From Ciborinia camelliae (lineage: Eukaryota > Ascomycota > Leotiomycetes > Helotiales > Sclerotiniaceae), in the NCBI GenBank assembly GCA_025890175.1, contig JANPYM010000005.1, forward strand, positions 655,085-719,084: 64,000 nucleotides of DNA, given 5' to 3'. Positions 45,728 through 57,034 of the stretch are shown piece by piece. The notes under the pieces are model-generated. The model had not been told where the DNA came from. It saw nothing but the letters and a program-made list of their open reading frames with translations, and ran no database searches. Within the stretch, counting starts at the first letter, position 1. Each line of letters begins with the position of its first letter. The position numbers and the translations under genes were made by a program.

Positions 45728-47765
45728 ATGGATTTCACGGTTGGAAAGTCTTGGTACAAGGACCCAAAAGGTTCTTCATCCTCTGAGGACTTTTCAGTAA
45801 AATCCAATATCAAAGGTAAAGAGCCTCCTCCACAGTCCAATTCATTTCCAACTAGTGAAATTGCCCTCTTTTTTTCATCCGAGTCCCAATTTGAAATATC
45901 TCGCAACTAACATTAATCAAGATGAACTTGCAATCGCGAGAAGCAACCCGACACCTTCAAGGGTCCAAGAAGGTCATGTTCAGCGGCTCGAAAACATCGC
46001 AAGTCGGGCAGAACATGACCAAGATGTTGCGAATGATGGTGTCTCCCATGCTAGTCGCAATCCCACCAATTCCAGCGAGAACCTTAAACCCCAAATCCAA
46101 AAGCTGGACGGAATGTTTCCAATGGAGATGACTTTTGATCAGGCAATGAAAGGCTATTCTCCTCCAAAGCGTTCTCGATGGGCTGACATGTTCGAAACAC
46201 GACGATTTGATCGAATGGCAACGCCACCTCAATTCTTCACCAATCCTTTGAGAAGGGCCTCACCACTACCCAGCATCCCCGGTGCTATGGCCGGTCCAAG
46301 TACCACTAAGAATTTAAAATCGACCCAAAAGAAAGTGCCTGGTTCAGAGGATTCCAAAAGATTCCGTGAATTCCTGGCCCGAAATGACGGTGCAATGCCT
46401 CTCTTCATGTCGCCCACCGGTACTCATCAACAGTTCTTCTTCAATTCTACTCGTCCGTCTCAGAGTTCTTCCATGGCTAGCACACCCAATAATTCTCGTC
46501 CATCGAATAAATCTTCTGTTCCATCCAATTCTTCCATTCCGTCTAACAACTCTACAATGGCTGGCCGGTTCATGAGCAGTGTTAGAAGCTCGAGACAATC
46601 AGCTAATACGATGACAAGTACTAATGGCGGATCCAGCCTTGCTGGGGGAATGTGGTCATCAGTGAACCAAAGCTTTGATACTCAAGTAACGGATCACACT
46701 CGCATTACCTCTGTCTCTGGAAGTTTTGCGGACCACGCTCAAATGGCATCTGTCTCTGGTGGTTTGTTCTTTCAACCGGCTATTGCTGAGCATCAACAAA
46801 CATTTCCTGGTTCTCCTATGATTTGCTCACAACCCGAGGTAAATAGGTTTCACCAGCCCTCCCCAGAGATGCTGCCAGCACTCGAGTATAATTTCAATGA
46901 CGGCATGGCTTTTGCACCATTTGAAATTTCTCAATTGAATGCATCCATGGTTTTGACTTCTACTCCCCCAATGGTTCTGGCACCTTCTCCCCCCCACATG
47001 GTTTTAACACCTGCCCCAATGGTTTTGACACCCAGCCTCCCCATGGTTATTCCACCTTCTCCCATTGTCATGGACAACATGTCAAATACTTTGCCTGATC
47101 TATCCCATTTGGTCACAAAGTTTCGCCCAACGAACATGCTTCTCCGAGAGCAAGGTATGATTCCGGATAACTCTCGTCAAGACACAAACTATGAAGGTGA
47201 CGAGAACCATCCCGATCTACTTAACCTTCCAGATGACATCAATTGCTGCATGTGGATTATTAACATTCCCCCGGAAGTTACACCTGGCGAGTTTATGCGC
47301 ATTCTCGATTGTGGCGCAGTGGCTGCACTCTCCATGGTCCCTCCCCAAAAAGGACACATCACACAAGCTGCTAAGGCCACGTTCAAGAAGATTAGTGGCG
47401 GTGCTGAGTTATATCGCCGTGCTCGCCATAAGTCTGGTCTTCGCATTCGTAACCGCAAGATCAAGGTCTGGTACAACGATTACGGCGCGTACGAATGGAG
47501 AGGTCCCGAGACACGTTTTCTGGAAATTGAGGCACCGGCAGTACTTGATGAAAGATTTTGGCAGTCGTATTTCGCAAACTGGTGCAAATACATTGTCATC
47601 TCAATCGCGTCGCTTCCTTGCAGAAAATACGGCTTTGCGCTCACGAGATTTGAGTTTGTTCGAATTGCTGGACAGGCACAGACTTGCTTTCAAGCTATTC
47701 AAAAGGACGAGGCATTCTTGGGACAGGTGAAGGTTCAATATGGAACTGATCTACATGATATCTAA
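45728..47765 (+). CDS. Hypothetical protein with a C-terminal RRM-like region
   Basis: Exons 45728-45815 and 45922-47765 (donor GTAAAG, branch CTAAC, acceptor CAAG) give 643 aa, starting MDFTVGKSWYKDPKG. The middle is disordered: Ser/Asn-rich (SNNSTMAGRF region), with repeats of the type ITSVSGSFADHAQMASVSGG and a run of MVLTP/MVLAPSPP units at about residues 350-395. The C-terminal about 180 residues look globular. They begin with an RNP2-like CCMWIINIPPEV and include AAKATFKKISGGAELYRRA (RNP1-like position) and FWQSYFANWCKYIVISI. I infer a divergent RNA-recognition motif. A frame-broken relative lies at 41929-43531. The presence of one intact copy and one broken copy suggests duplication followed by decay. 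Confidence 0.7.
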
Positions 47766-48970
47766 TGGACCACTCAGCACAAGAATGGATGAATAGCTGA
47801 AGCATACTGAGATATTTAATCGAGGGCGTTCAAATCATGGAGCAAAGGCTGTTGATGGGTTGAGGAAACGGAGTCTGGATGTTGCAATATCGGGTATTAA
47901 TGGATAATGCTAATATGAAGAGTTATGATAGTGGACGGCGTGATAACAAAATGCACTCGAGACATCCATGGTAAACTGCGGGCTAAAATTTTGAAGAAGT
48001 TGAATGAAAAAAAAGGAAATTTATACGAGTCACCTCGTATTAGATAGTCATAGCTCTAGAACTCGATTAGGATAGGAAAGCAGCGGAAAATGAAACTACG
48101 AATTTCTCTTTTTATTTTGACTGTATTGGGATTACATTACAATTTGAATTTCTTCCATATTCGCACCTCTCTCTTGATTGCCATTGACCTCTCATTTTAA
48201 TGGATCGCGATGCATATAATCAAAACTTTTCTCGCATGTCAAGCCACTTTTTCCTTTCTGCAGGAAGCTAACATTTGACAGCTTTGGCAACTTTCAAATG
48301 CAAGAGACTGGTTGATAGATACTGATGACTAGTAGGTACTAGGTAGCCATAACAAGCTTCTTTAAAAGGGCACGATTAATTCTATACAGACAAGTTCTCC
48401 ATCTTAACATGTGGCAAGAGAGAACATGGGCAGCTTCCTGATGCGATATGACCACAAACTAGAGAGGAAGAACCTACCCAACATCGTCGACGACCTTTGA
48501 AAAGAATAATTGCAGACAAGTATCAAGGAAGCTAAGTAACTAGCAAGAGACTCTAACATTTCGATGATGAAAGGGACATCTGTCAAAATTCTTGGGGGCT
48601 ACTATTCGCTATTCATAGTATTCACGAATCTTTGGTGATTCTAATGTTTAGATTTCGGTCCTACGTTTCCGAGATTTGGTGGAATCAGGCTTCGGGGCAA
48701 AACATTTGAGCAATTGTACTTATTAGATGCCAGTTCATAATGAAGGGTCAAGTTCAATGTGTGTATACTATCCTAAGTTTTAGAGTAGTGCAATCTAAAT
48801 AAATTTCAATTTTGTTAAATTTAATAGCGATTGAGAAATATTATTGATATTATTATTATATATTAAGTTAAATTTTATAAAATCTTTGATTTTATAGAAC
48901 TTAATTCGATAACTCAGCTAATGTATATAGAACTATTTTATATCAACAAAATATACTTTTTGTTAAGGTA
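47766..48970. other. Intergenic region, about 1.2 kb
   Basis: No gene supported. Bases about 48790-48960 are very AT-rich (ATTATTGATATTATTATTATAT) and lead into the LTR-like repeat. Confidence 0.45.
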
Positions 48971-49120
48971 TGATGGAAGCATAGGATTAGATTGATTAGT
49001 AGGAATAGTAGAATCCTCGCAGAGGATTCTATTATTCCTACGAGAGCGTAGCCGCGTTCGTGCTACGCACGGACGCTACGCTACGCGCCGCGCTAAGTTA
49101 TATAGTCACCTGCTTCAACA
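48971..49120. mobile_element. LTR-like / TRIM-like structured repeat, copy 2
   Basis: Begins TGATGGAAGCATAGGATTAG and ends TGCTTCAACA. It aligns with the copy at 41015-41149 over its whole length, with a GC-rich expansion (CGCACGGACGCTACGCTACG) near the 3' part. The hairpin is kept: arm GTAGGAATAGTAGAATCCTC, loop GCA, then the complementary arm with one G-T mismatch. The orientation is the same as copy 1. Confidence 0.6.
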
Positions 49121-49264
49121 CTTTTACCAGTAGATTTAGCGAGTTTTTATATTTAGAAGATTAAAGGATTTAATGATTTGATAATGAAAACCCGGTTTTG
49201 AGAGGGGGGGTATTTCCTTATGAAGAAATAGTTAATTTGTAGAGAGGGAGGTATAATCAGTTAA

Positions 49265-49432
49265 TGTTGGAATCACTATGGGCGATGGAGAACAAATGTA
49301 CTATAGTATGTAGTGTATTTGGCTTGAAGCTCTAAAACCTATACTATAGATCAACTATATAAGCCCGCTAGCGCACGCTAGCGCCGTGCGCCGCATGCGC
49401 TAGCGTGCTGTGGGCACGTGATTTATCCAACA
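49265..49432. mobile_element. Solo-LTR-like sequence with GC-rich palindrome
   Basis: Begins TGTTGGAATCACTATGGGC and ends TTTATCCAACA, so the termini are inverted (TGTTGGAAT against TGTTGGAT) in the style of Copia LTRs. A TATA-like ACTATATAAGC is followed at once by a strong palindrome, GCACGCTAGCGC ... GCGCTAGCGTGC. No flanking 5-bp direct repeat is visible, and no internal retrotransposon coding sequence is present in the window. The identification as an LTR is tentative. Confidence 0.45.
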
Positions 49433-50830
49433 TCTACCATATCATACCACCCCCTTCTCTCCACCCTCCCCCCCTCTTTTCTTTCTTTTCTTTTTTCTTT
49501 CTCTTCCCTCCCTTTTTCCCTTCCTCCCCCCTCCCTTATCCTTTTCTTTTCCNNNNNNNNNNCTCTTCCCTCCCTTTTTCCCTTCCTCCCCCCTCCCTTA
49601 TCCTTTTCTTTTCCCCTTTCCTCCCCCCTTTTCCCTTTTTTCCTTTTTCTTTTCTTTTTTTCTTTCTATTCCTTTTCTCTCCCTTTCCCTTTTCCTTTTC
49701 TCTTCCTTTTTTTATTTACTTTTTCTTCCCCTCTTTCCTTTTTTCTTTTTCTCTCTTTTTTTTTCTTCCTTCCCCTCTCCCTTTTTCTTTTCTTTTTTCC
49801 TTTTTCTTTTTTCTTTCTCTTTTCCCTTTTCCTTTTTTATCTCTTTTCCCTTTTCCTTTTCTCTCCTTCTCTATTCCTTTCCTTTCTCCTCTCCCTTCTT
49901 CCATTCTCATTTACCTTTTCTTTCCACCCTTATCTCTTATTTATTATATCTATCTCCTATTTATTATACCCCCCCTCCCTCTTCCCCCCCCTCCTCCTTT
50001 TCCACCCCCTTTTCCACCCCTTTTCCCCCTCTACTCTCCCTCTCCCTCCCTCTCCCTCCCTCTCCCCTCCCCCTCCAAAGCAGAACAAACCACCCACCAT
50101 CCACCATCCATCCCTCTCCCTCCCCCTCCAAAGCAGAACAAACCACCCACCATCCACCATCCATCCCCCAAGCCCCACCCCTTTAAGCCCCCCCAAAAAG
50201 AAAACCATCCACCACCCATCATCCACCCCCTTCAAAAAAGAAAACCACCAACCATCTACCTCCCCCCTCCCTCCCCCTTTCCCATCTACCTACCCATCTC
50301 CCATCCACCTCTCATCTCTCATCTCTCATCTCTTATCTCTCATCTCTCATCTCTCATCTCTCATCTCTTATCTCTCATCTCTTATCTCTCATCTCTCATT
50401 TCTCATTTCTCATCTCTCATCTCTCATTTCTTACCTCTCACCTATCCATCTACCCACCTACCTCCCATCTATTTTCCACCTACCCACCTACCTCCCATCT
50501 ACCCACCCTCCCCCTTTCCCCTTTCCCACCTCCCACCTCCCACCTTATCTCTCATTTACCCACCCACCTCCCATCTCATCTAACTCATCTCATCTCACCT
50601 CAAAAAAAAAAAGACAAAGAAGAATACATCTCCACTCCTTTTCCCTTCCTTCATATTCATTTCCCTTCCTTCATATTCCCTTCCTTCCTTCATATTCCCT
50701 TCCTTCATATCCACTCCTTTTCCCTTCATATCCACTCCTTTTCCCTTCCTTTTCCCTTCCTTTTCCCTTCCTTCACATTCCCTTCCTTCCTTCCTTCCTT
50801 CATTTAATTTTCCTTCATTTCTTTCATATA
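49433..50830. repeat. Pyrimidine-only tract with microsatellites
   Basis: About 1.4 kb in which one strand is almost entirely C and T (first half) and then C, T and A. It holds TTTTCCTTTTTC-type runs, two copies of a CCTCCAAAGCAGAACAAACC block at about 50070 and 50126, a (TCTCATC)n array at about 50308-50440, and CCCTTCCTTCATATT repeats at 50640-50790. Long open frames across it only reflect the absence of stop codons in polypyrimidine DNA. No gene is called here. Confidence 0.9.
49553..49562. other. Assembly gap (10 N) with duplicated flanks
   Basis: The 52 bases before the gap (49501-49552) and the 52 bases after it (49563-49614) are identical. This is the pattern of two overlapping contig ends placed side by side with a fixed-size gap. 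Confidence 0.95.
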
Positions 50831-51012
50831 ACTGCATCCATCTATTAAAAATTAAAGATCTAGATCACATAGAAACCGAATAGTGCAAGTGCAAATGCAA
50901 CCTAGAAGTTATATGACGTATTTGTGATATGAATTAACTATAGAACTAGGTAGGTAGGATTGAACCCTTGTATGCTATGTAAGCTTAAGCTCAAGGAAAG
51001 GGCGCTAGACCG

Positions 51013-51069
51013 GACCGTATGAAGCCTACGGGCCGCTTCGCGCTTCGCCGTCCGTACGGCTCATACGGC
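51013..51069. repeat. GC-rich hairpin
   Basis: ACCGTATGAAGCCTACGG and CCGTACGGCTCATACGG are inverted, around a CCGCTTCGCGCTTCGC core. The composition differs sharply from the surrounding AT-rich and pyrimidine-rich DNA and recalls the GC-rich 3' parts of the LTR-like repeats. Its identity is unknown. Confidence 0.55.
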
Positions 51070-51199
51070 TCTGGCGACTCTCAACAGCATCTATGTATGA
51101 TATGATAGTTAATTTACCCCCCCTCTCCCCCCTCCCCCATCCCTTCCTCCCTTCCTCCCTCCACCCTCATTCCTTCCTCCCTCCATCCATCAACCAAAT

Positions 51200-54071
51200 T
51201 TAATCCTCATAAGCATCACCATATTCCCACATACCCTGACGATTCTGTCTCGCCAGAGTTTGGCTTTGAGTCAACGACCTAATAACATCCGCGAATCCCT
51301 TTTCCCACCCCTTCAACTTAGTGGGAACCATGCTGAGTCCCGCCGCGACAACATCATTATTGATACTATCGGCCAAATTCTGGCTCTTGGCATCGAACAA
51401 CGTGACATAGAGAGTTCCATCGGGTGCCGTATAATCCACATTGGCGACCAGTTCTCGACCAGCCGTGTGGTGAGTGATAAAGTCAATGGCTTCATCTAGG
51501 TAATCCTTGTTGGTAGGGAATTGAAGAAGAGTCAAGACGGCATCAACTGCTTGTGCTCTAAGTTTCTGAGTCGAGAATTGTGGTTGTGAAAGTGGTCGGA
51601 GACGTGCCCAAGGGATCTTCTCACTGTTACCATAATCAATGTAAACAACTTCTGCTTCCTGAGCAGTACGATCATTGGAGCGTATGCGGGCACGGTACCA
51701 TTGACCATCTTCGGTAAACTTGGCTGCAACGTAATCTCCAGCCTTAGGTGGACCAGGAAGACCAGCTGAGTTAGATGGGTTGATGTGGAAGGACTTAAAT
51801 TGAGTCATCAAAGTCTCCAGAGCCGAAGTACCAGTACCGATGATTTGAAGTTTTAACTTTCCATCCTCATTAATGTTGGTAACAAAAACATCTCGGTAAT
51901 CCTTTTCTCTCTTGATTGGAGCAATATCATCGGTAATCTTGGAAGGCTCAGACTCTTCTTCTTCCTCGTCTAGCGATGGATCCCAATCTGCCCAGATACC
52001 CTTTCGAGCATCCTTTGCACGCTTCTCAGCTGCTAACAATTCCTTGGAATTTCCAGATTGTTCAGCTGAGTGTTGATGAACAGTTGCGTAACCTTCCTCA
52101 ACTAAGATTTTACCAAAGCTCTCCTTGTTGATATAAAGTTCACCAATGAAACCACCAACTTTATCGGTGTTATATACATCAATCTCAACATCACGTTGTG
52201 ATAGTCTTCGTGTGGCAAGATCGTGTGCTTCTTTACCAAATGGTTCGCTCTTCTCACTTGCATTTCTAGCAGATTTAGGAGCTCGGATGCCAGCAAGAAC
52301 AAAGTTAAGTTTAATGCCTTCACGAGGGACGAGTACAACAAATCGACCACCTCCTTTGACAAAATCGACAATGGCTGGAACTTTCTTTTGTCTCTGTAAT
52401 GTTCCGACATGTAGCTTAGCCTTTTGAACAGTCTCGGATGCATCGAGATATTGCTTTGCCTTGGAAGCCTTTCCAGACCAAATTCCTTTCTTCTCTTCCT
52501 TAGCTTTCTCTTGTGCAGCCAAAAGATCATCATAGTTAGGGGCTCGGTCTGTATCATCTCTGCGATGACGGATGACCGAGGCCCAACCTTCTTGAACTAA
52601 TTGAAGACCGACATTCTTGTCATTGAAGGTAACGGTGGCAACTTCCTTGGCGTCATAATCTTCAGTGCCCGGTCTTGATCCATCAATGCTAATTCGGACA
52701 TGCTTTCCAATGAGGCGTTTTCGAAGGAATTCCTTGGCTTCATCTCTGAAAGGCGATTCAGCTGGTTCGGTAGGTCTAGGTCCACGGATGCTACTGATAT
52801 TTATACGCTTCTCAACGCCTGCTTTGTTCTGAACGTAAATCTGATCGGCGCTGAAAATCTTGGTAACTGTTGCCTCAAGACTTCCACCCGAACCATTGTT
52901 CTTCGCAACGTGATCCTTGAACAAACCGAGCTTGGCGTGTTGTGCTTTTTTCTCAGCCTCGCGTAACGCGGCCATATCTGCGCCGAGAAGGGTAGAATGG
53001 AAATCGGTACATCGTGCAAGTCCAGCTTCGAGGATGAATTTAGCAATAGTTCCCTTGGGATGTATGACTGAAGCGATGAGCTGATTTTGAGGGCTGAGTC
53101 CAAGAATATGTAATTTGACATTTCTTTGCAATAGTCGTTCCTCTACAAAATGTCGTGCTTCATTTCCGAAAGGTTCCGCAGGGGCAGTTTGTCCATTTGA
53201 TGGGTTGACCCTCTCAGTAGCTGGTGCGCGAATACCAGCAACCAAAGTCATAACTAGGTATTGTCAGTATTTTGTTTTCCCCCATGGATTTGGCTAACCG
53301 ACCTTGGATATGCTTTGTAGGAGAAACAATCAAACGCACAAGCATTCGATCTCCACTCAACACACGTTCAACCAAACCATCAACTGTCTTTCCCTTCCAT
53401 GTATCCAAGAAGGTTTGTGAGTTGCCCATGTCATGCTGAATCTCAATACGTCCATCATCGCTTTGCCATAGACCCTTGTCTTCGCTGCGTGCGGTAGCTT
53501 CGTATAAACGTAATGCATCCAATTGTTGGAGAGCCAATTCCGAGTCTTCTTTTCGACCGGCATCTTCTCTCAATTTGATCCAACCTTCCTTTATCATTTC
53601 TTCGGGTAGTTTGGTGCCATCGTTGAGGAAAACAAGTCCGTATTCGCGCTTTGTATTTGGGATTTGATACAGTACTTGGAACTGTACAATCTTGCCCACT
53701 ACTAATTTTCGCAAGGCATCGCGAGACTGAAATGCAAAAGGTTCATCGCCCTCCTTTCGCAGATGTGGTGAAGTGCAATAAGCTAAGGACAAAATGCGCT
53801 CGCGATCAGGGTTCTCGATGGAGGTAAGGACAAGACTGTCGCCGCTCAAGACGGATTTAACTTTGGCTTGGTTGAGAACCATTTTGCTATAATCGGATGG
53901 GGGAACGTTGGCAAGTCGTTTCTTTCCAAGTGGTGGAATTCGAGGACTAGGAAATGGTTCAGGTAAGTTAGCAGGTTCTTGAGAAATCTTTAAAGTCGTT
54001 GAGTTGCTAGAAGATTTGCGGTCACTAGGACTGCCTGCCGCAGAGCCAATTTTGAATGTTTTAACACCCAT
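51200..54071 (-). CDS. snd1: Tudor staphylococcal nuclease (SND1 / Tudor-SN)
   Basis: Exons 54071-53303 and 53253-51200 (49-nt intron, donor GTCGGT, acceptor CCTAG) give 940 aa. After a Ser/Pro-rich N-terminus of about 60 residues come repeated SNase-like folds, each with a GD/GG-R/K-hydrophobic start and an EGWA/EGYA turn: VKSVLSGDSLVL, VERVLSGDRMLVR, TKIFSADQIYVQ and VDFVKGGGRFVVLV, with IKEGWIKLRED, VQEGWASVIRH and VEEGYATVHQH. The Tudor domain is at about residues 755-810 (GDYVAAKFTEDGQWYRARI, AEVVYIDYGNSEKIPW), inserted in the last SNase fold. Tudor-SN binds RNA and methylarginine proteins in splicing, RNA decay and stress granules. The non-consensus donor is the only weak point of the model. 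Confidence 0.94.
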
Positions 54072-56115
54072 TTTGAATAAAATTAGAGATCCAACAAGGT
54101 TGTAATTGTAGTTGTAATTGTAGTTGCCCCGTCTTGTATCGAATTGAATTTGACCAAATAAGACTCGTCTCTGGGATTTTAAGTTGTAGATCGTAGGGAG
54201 AAGGAAGTCAAGGTTTGGTGGTATGCAGATTATCTTTCGTAAGGATTATACAGCAGAATATTGTCGTTCATGTGCGTAAGAGGGTAAAAGGGTAGAAGCG
54301 TAGAAGTGTGCAGAGGAAGTGTAGGAATAAATATGGATGTGATGTGATGTGATGTACTGTAACTGTAACTGTACGGTATGAGATGTAGCTTGGAGAGAAA
54401 TGAATTGAATCTCAACTCAAAGGAGGATGTGCGAATGAGAAATAAACTTTCAAGATCGGAGTGGTGTGGTGATGGTGGTATTGTAAAGGTGAAGGTGAAG
54501 GTGTAATTGAACTTGAGCTTTCTTGTGTAGGAGGTTGTGGTTGATTGTCCAAATCGAATTGAATTGTCGAATGAATTGTCGAATGAATTCAATATGATGA
54601 AATTGACAATTGGAAATTCAAGCTAGGTAGCCGGAGTTTCTTGAATGACCATTGACAATTCCTCCGTCAATTCATTTCCTTTCATTTCATCTCATCCAAT
54701 GGATCTAATCCCAATTTCCTTTTTTCTCAATTTGCCCATTCATAGGAAGCCGGAGCCCAACCTTCTCGACTTCTTCCCTTTAGGTGGTGTATAATACGGA
54801 TTGCGGCAGGCAGTTCATTCTTGTATACAGTCCCTTCACTGACTTACCTTTACATAGGTAGGTATGCAGTGAGGGGAAGGAGAAGGGGAAAGGGAAGGAG
54901 AAAGGGAAAGGGAGAATATTGTACAACTTACATATAAAAACTCCAAATAAATTGCAATAAATCTTGAAGGTTCCTCGAGCAATATGTAGAATATCCCAAT
55001 ACAATACAAGGCAAGACAAGACAAGACAATACAACAATTGTATCTACCTAGGGCTGTCTGTTTCAATCCGAGAAATTTGAACAATCGTTTTGGATTCGGA
55101 AGGCTTTCAAGATACTGTAGATGGATATGTGAAGCTGGAGATGATGGGTAACTTAAAAGTGGAAAGTGGTAAGTGGTCAAGTGTTCTCTTTTTGAAGCTT
55201 CAACCGGCTGGGTTATGAATAGACAACGAACATCATCCTGACACAGACACATTTGATGAGGCTACATATATAATTTCCAATTTCCAATAATATTTCCAAT
55301 TTCCATTACTACTAAGCTACCTACTGTAAGGTCCACGGGTCCACGGGTCCCATTGAACCATCATCCATCATCTATCATTGGTTGATGAAGCGAGGAATCG
55401 AATCGAATCAAGATGGAGCTCGAATCCTTGTTCACACCTAACGTGGTAATCATTTGAAATAATGGAAGCTCCAGCTGTTCGGAAGCTCATGATTTATAAT
55501 TTATAAATGATGAGAATCTGCCTGAACCATCAATGGTATTTGTGTGATGAATCTGTAGCTATGAATAGAAAATATATTTTAAAGAAGTATATCAACTAAA
55601 TATATATATATAGCTTGATATAACATAACACAACTCTAGTAAATACATTCATTCATCTTTGCTCAAAGACCTGGAGCTTATACTTTTTGGAGGAGGGGAC
55701 GGAACATTAGCTAAGGTAGGTAGCTCTGAGAAATCAAGAAACCACTTTCAAAACGATGCAATATTTAAAGTACCGGAGAGAGTGGAGTTTCGGTTCTCTT
55801 CTCAGGAGTAAGCTTCGATATCTTTGCTCAAGGGCTGCCAATACCTCGAGAGTCAATACATATTCAATCATCAACCAAGCATTCAATATATTATTATATT
55901 CACAGTTTAGAGAAATCTAGCTGGAGATTTTCAATTTGATTCAAATAGGTATGCAGAAGTCATAAGATTACATTGGGCAGAATTAATGGTATAAGACGAT
56001 TGCTTTTTTTTTTTGCTGGAACCGAACACAACGGACAAACTTAACTATCCTGTCTGCCAATACCCCTTTTCCATTTTCATCATATCATATCGTTTCGTTT
56101 CGTGTGCTACGTCAT
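54072..56115. other. Intergenic region, about 2 kb
   Basis: Lies between the snd1 start and the sod1 3' end. It contains ACTGTAACTGTA repeats near 54355, GAATTGTCGAAT direct repeats near 54552-54590, a purine-rich stretch at 54868-54915 and TATATA near 55600. No gene or RNA is supported. Confidence 0.5.
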
Positions 56116-57034
56116 TTATGCAGCAATACCAATGACACCTATATGAAACATTAGTAATATGTCAATAGCTGCACCTTCAATCAAACATACCGCAAGCTGG
56201 TCTGGTTCCGGCGTTACCGGTCTTCTTAGATTCTTCATTGCCTCCCTTGCCGAGATCATCAGTTCCGGAGTGGACAACAACGGTACGCTGAAGTAGTAGT
56301 CAGTATCTGTATGTTGGTGATTTGCTAAAGCACCTACTCCGATAACACTCAATGGACCAATCAACTTAATTTGACTGTCCTCAACGGAGCCAGTGGCATT
56401 TCCTTGGCCATCAGTCTTGAAGTTTCCAAGGTCACCTACATGGCGCACCTCATCGGTAGGAGCACCGTGGGTCTGACCGTGTGGGTTGACTAAAGTATTG
56501 AATCAGCCTTGTGTGTCCCAGCATATGTATATCTATTCAGAATTTGGATCGTACAATGAGGACCAGCGGATGTGCAACCGTTGGTGTTGTCACCGAATTG
56601 ATGAACGTGCATGCCACGCTCAGCATTGGCATCGTTTCCAGTGATGTTCCATGTGATGATAGTTGGGGCAGATTCGGAGGCTTGCTCGAAGGTAACGGTA
56701 CCGGTGATCTTGGAGTCGCCTCGGACGGTAGCAACTAGAATCGAGGAAAGACCAGGATTAGCACATCCATTCATTCATAATGCTGTGAAACAATGAGAGA
56801 TGAGAAGAATAGGTCATGTATTTTATCCGGATATAAAATGACCATGTAAATATGTAGATTAGATGCTTGATTGGAGATAGTGTGCCCATCAGGGTATCCC
56901 GATTCCCATTCTCAATGGAAATATGCTCAAAAGCCCTCTAGTTGACCCCGCCATTGGCTACAAAGATCAAATATGTGGGGTAATAGGGGCAAAGGGTTGA
57001 TAGATCTGATATAAAACTCACCTGCTTTAACCAT
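56116..57034 (-). CDS. sod1: Cu/Zn superoxide dismutase
   Basis: Converts superoxide to hydrogen peroxide and oxygen in the cytosol. Five exons (57034-57022, 56734-56555, 56489-56338, 56287-56191 and 56116-56138) join in phase to 154 aa, the standard length. The first exon is only 13 nt. Metal ligands and structural residues are all visible: HVHQFGD (copper), GPHFNPHG (bridging and zinc), [13 protein letters not shown] (zinc His and Asp), [11 protein letters not shown] (copper His and electrostatic loop), and TRPACGVIG with the active-site Arg and disulphide Cys, whose partner is in NGCTSAGPH. There is no signal peptide, so this is the cytosolic enzyme. An intron follows the fourth codon, as in many fungal sod1 genes. 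Confidence 0.97.

Noticed and set aside
45816..45921. Open frame entering the 45.7 kb gene from within 45855
   Set aside because: It has no ATG there; splicing from the ATG exon at 45728 with GTAAAG donor gives an in-phase model, so this stretch is intron.
49405..50848. Very long open frames (about 390-480 codons) rich in Ser, Phe, Leu and Pro
   Set aside because: They run through polypyrimidine DNA and an N gap, where stop codons cannot occur; composition is not that of a protein.
50935..51015. GGGTTCAATCC on the minus strand resembles a tRNA B box
   Set aside because: The flanking bases do not pair as a T stem and no acceptor or anticodon arm can be drawn.
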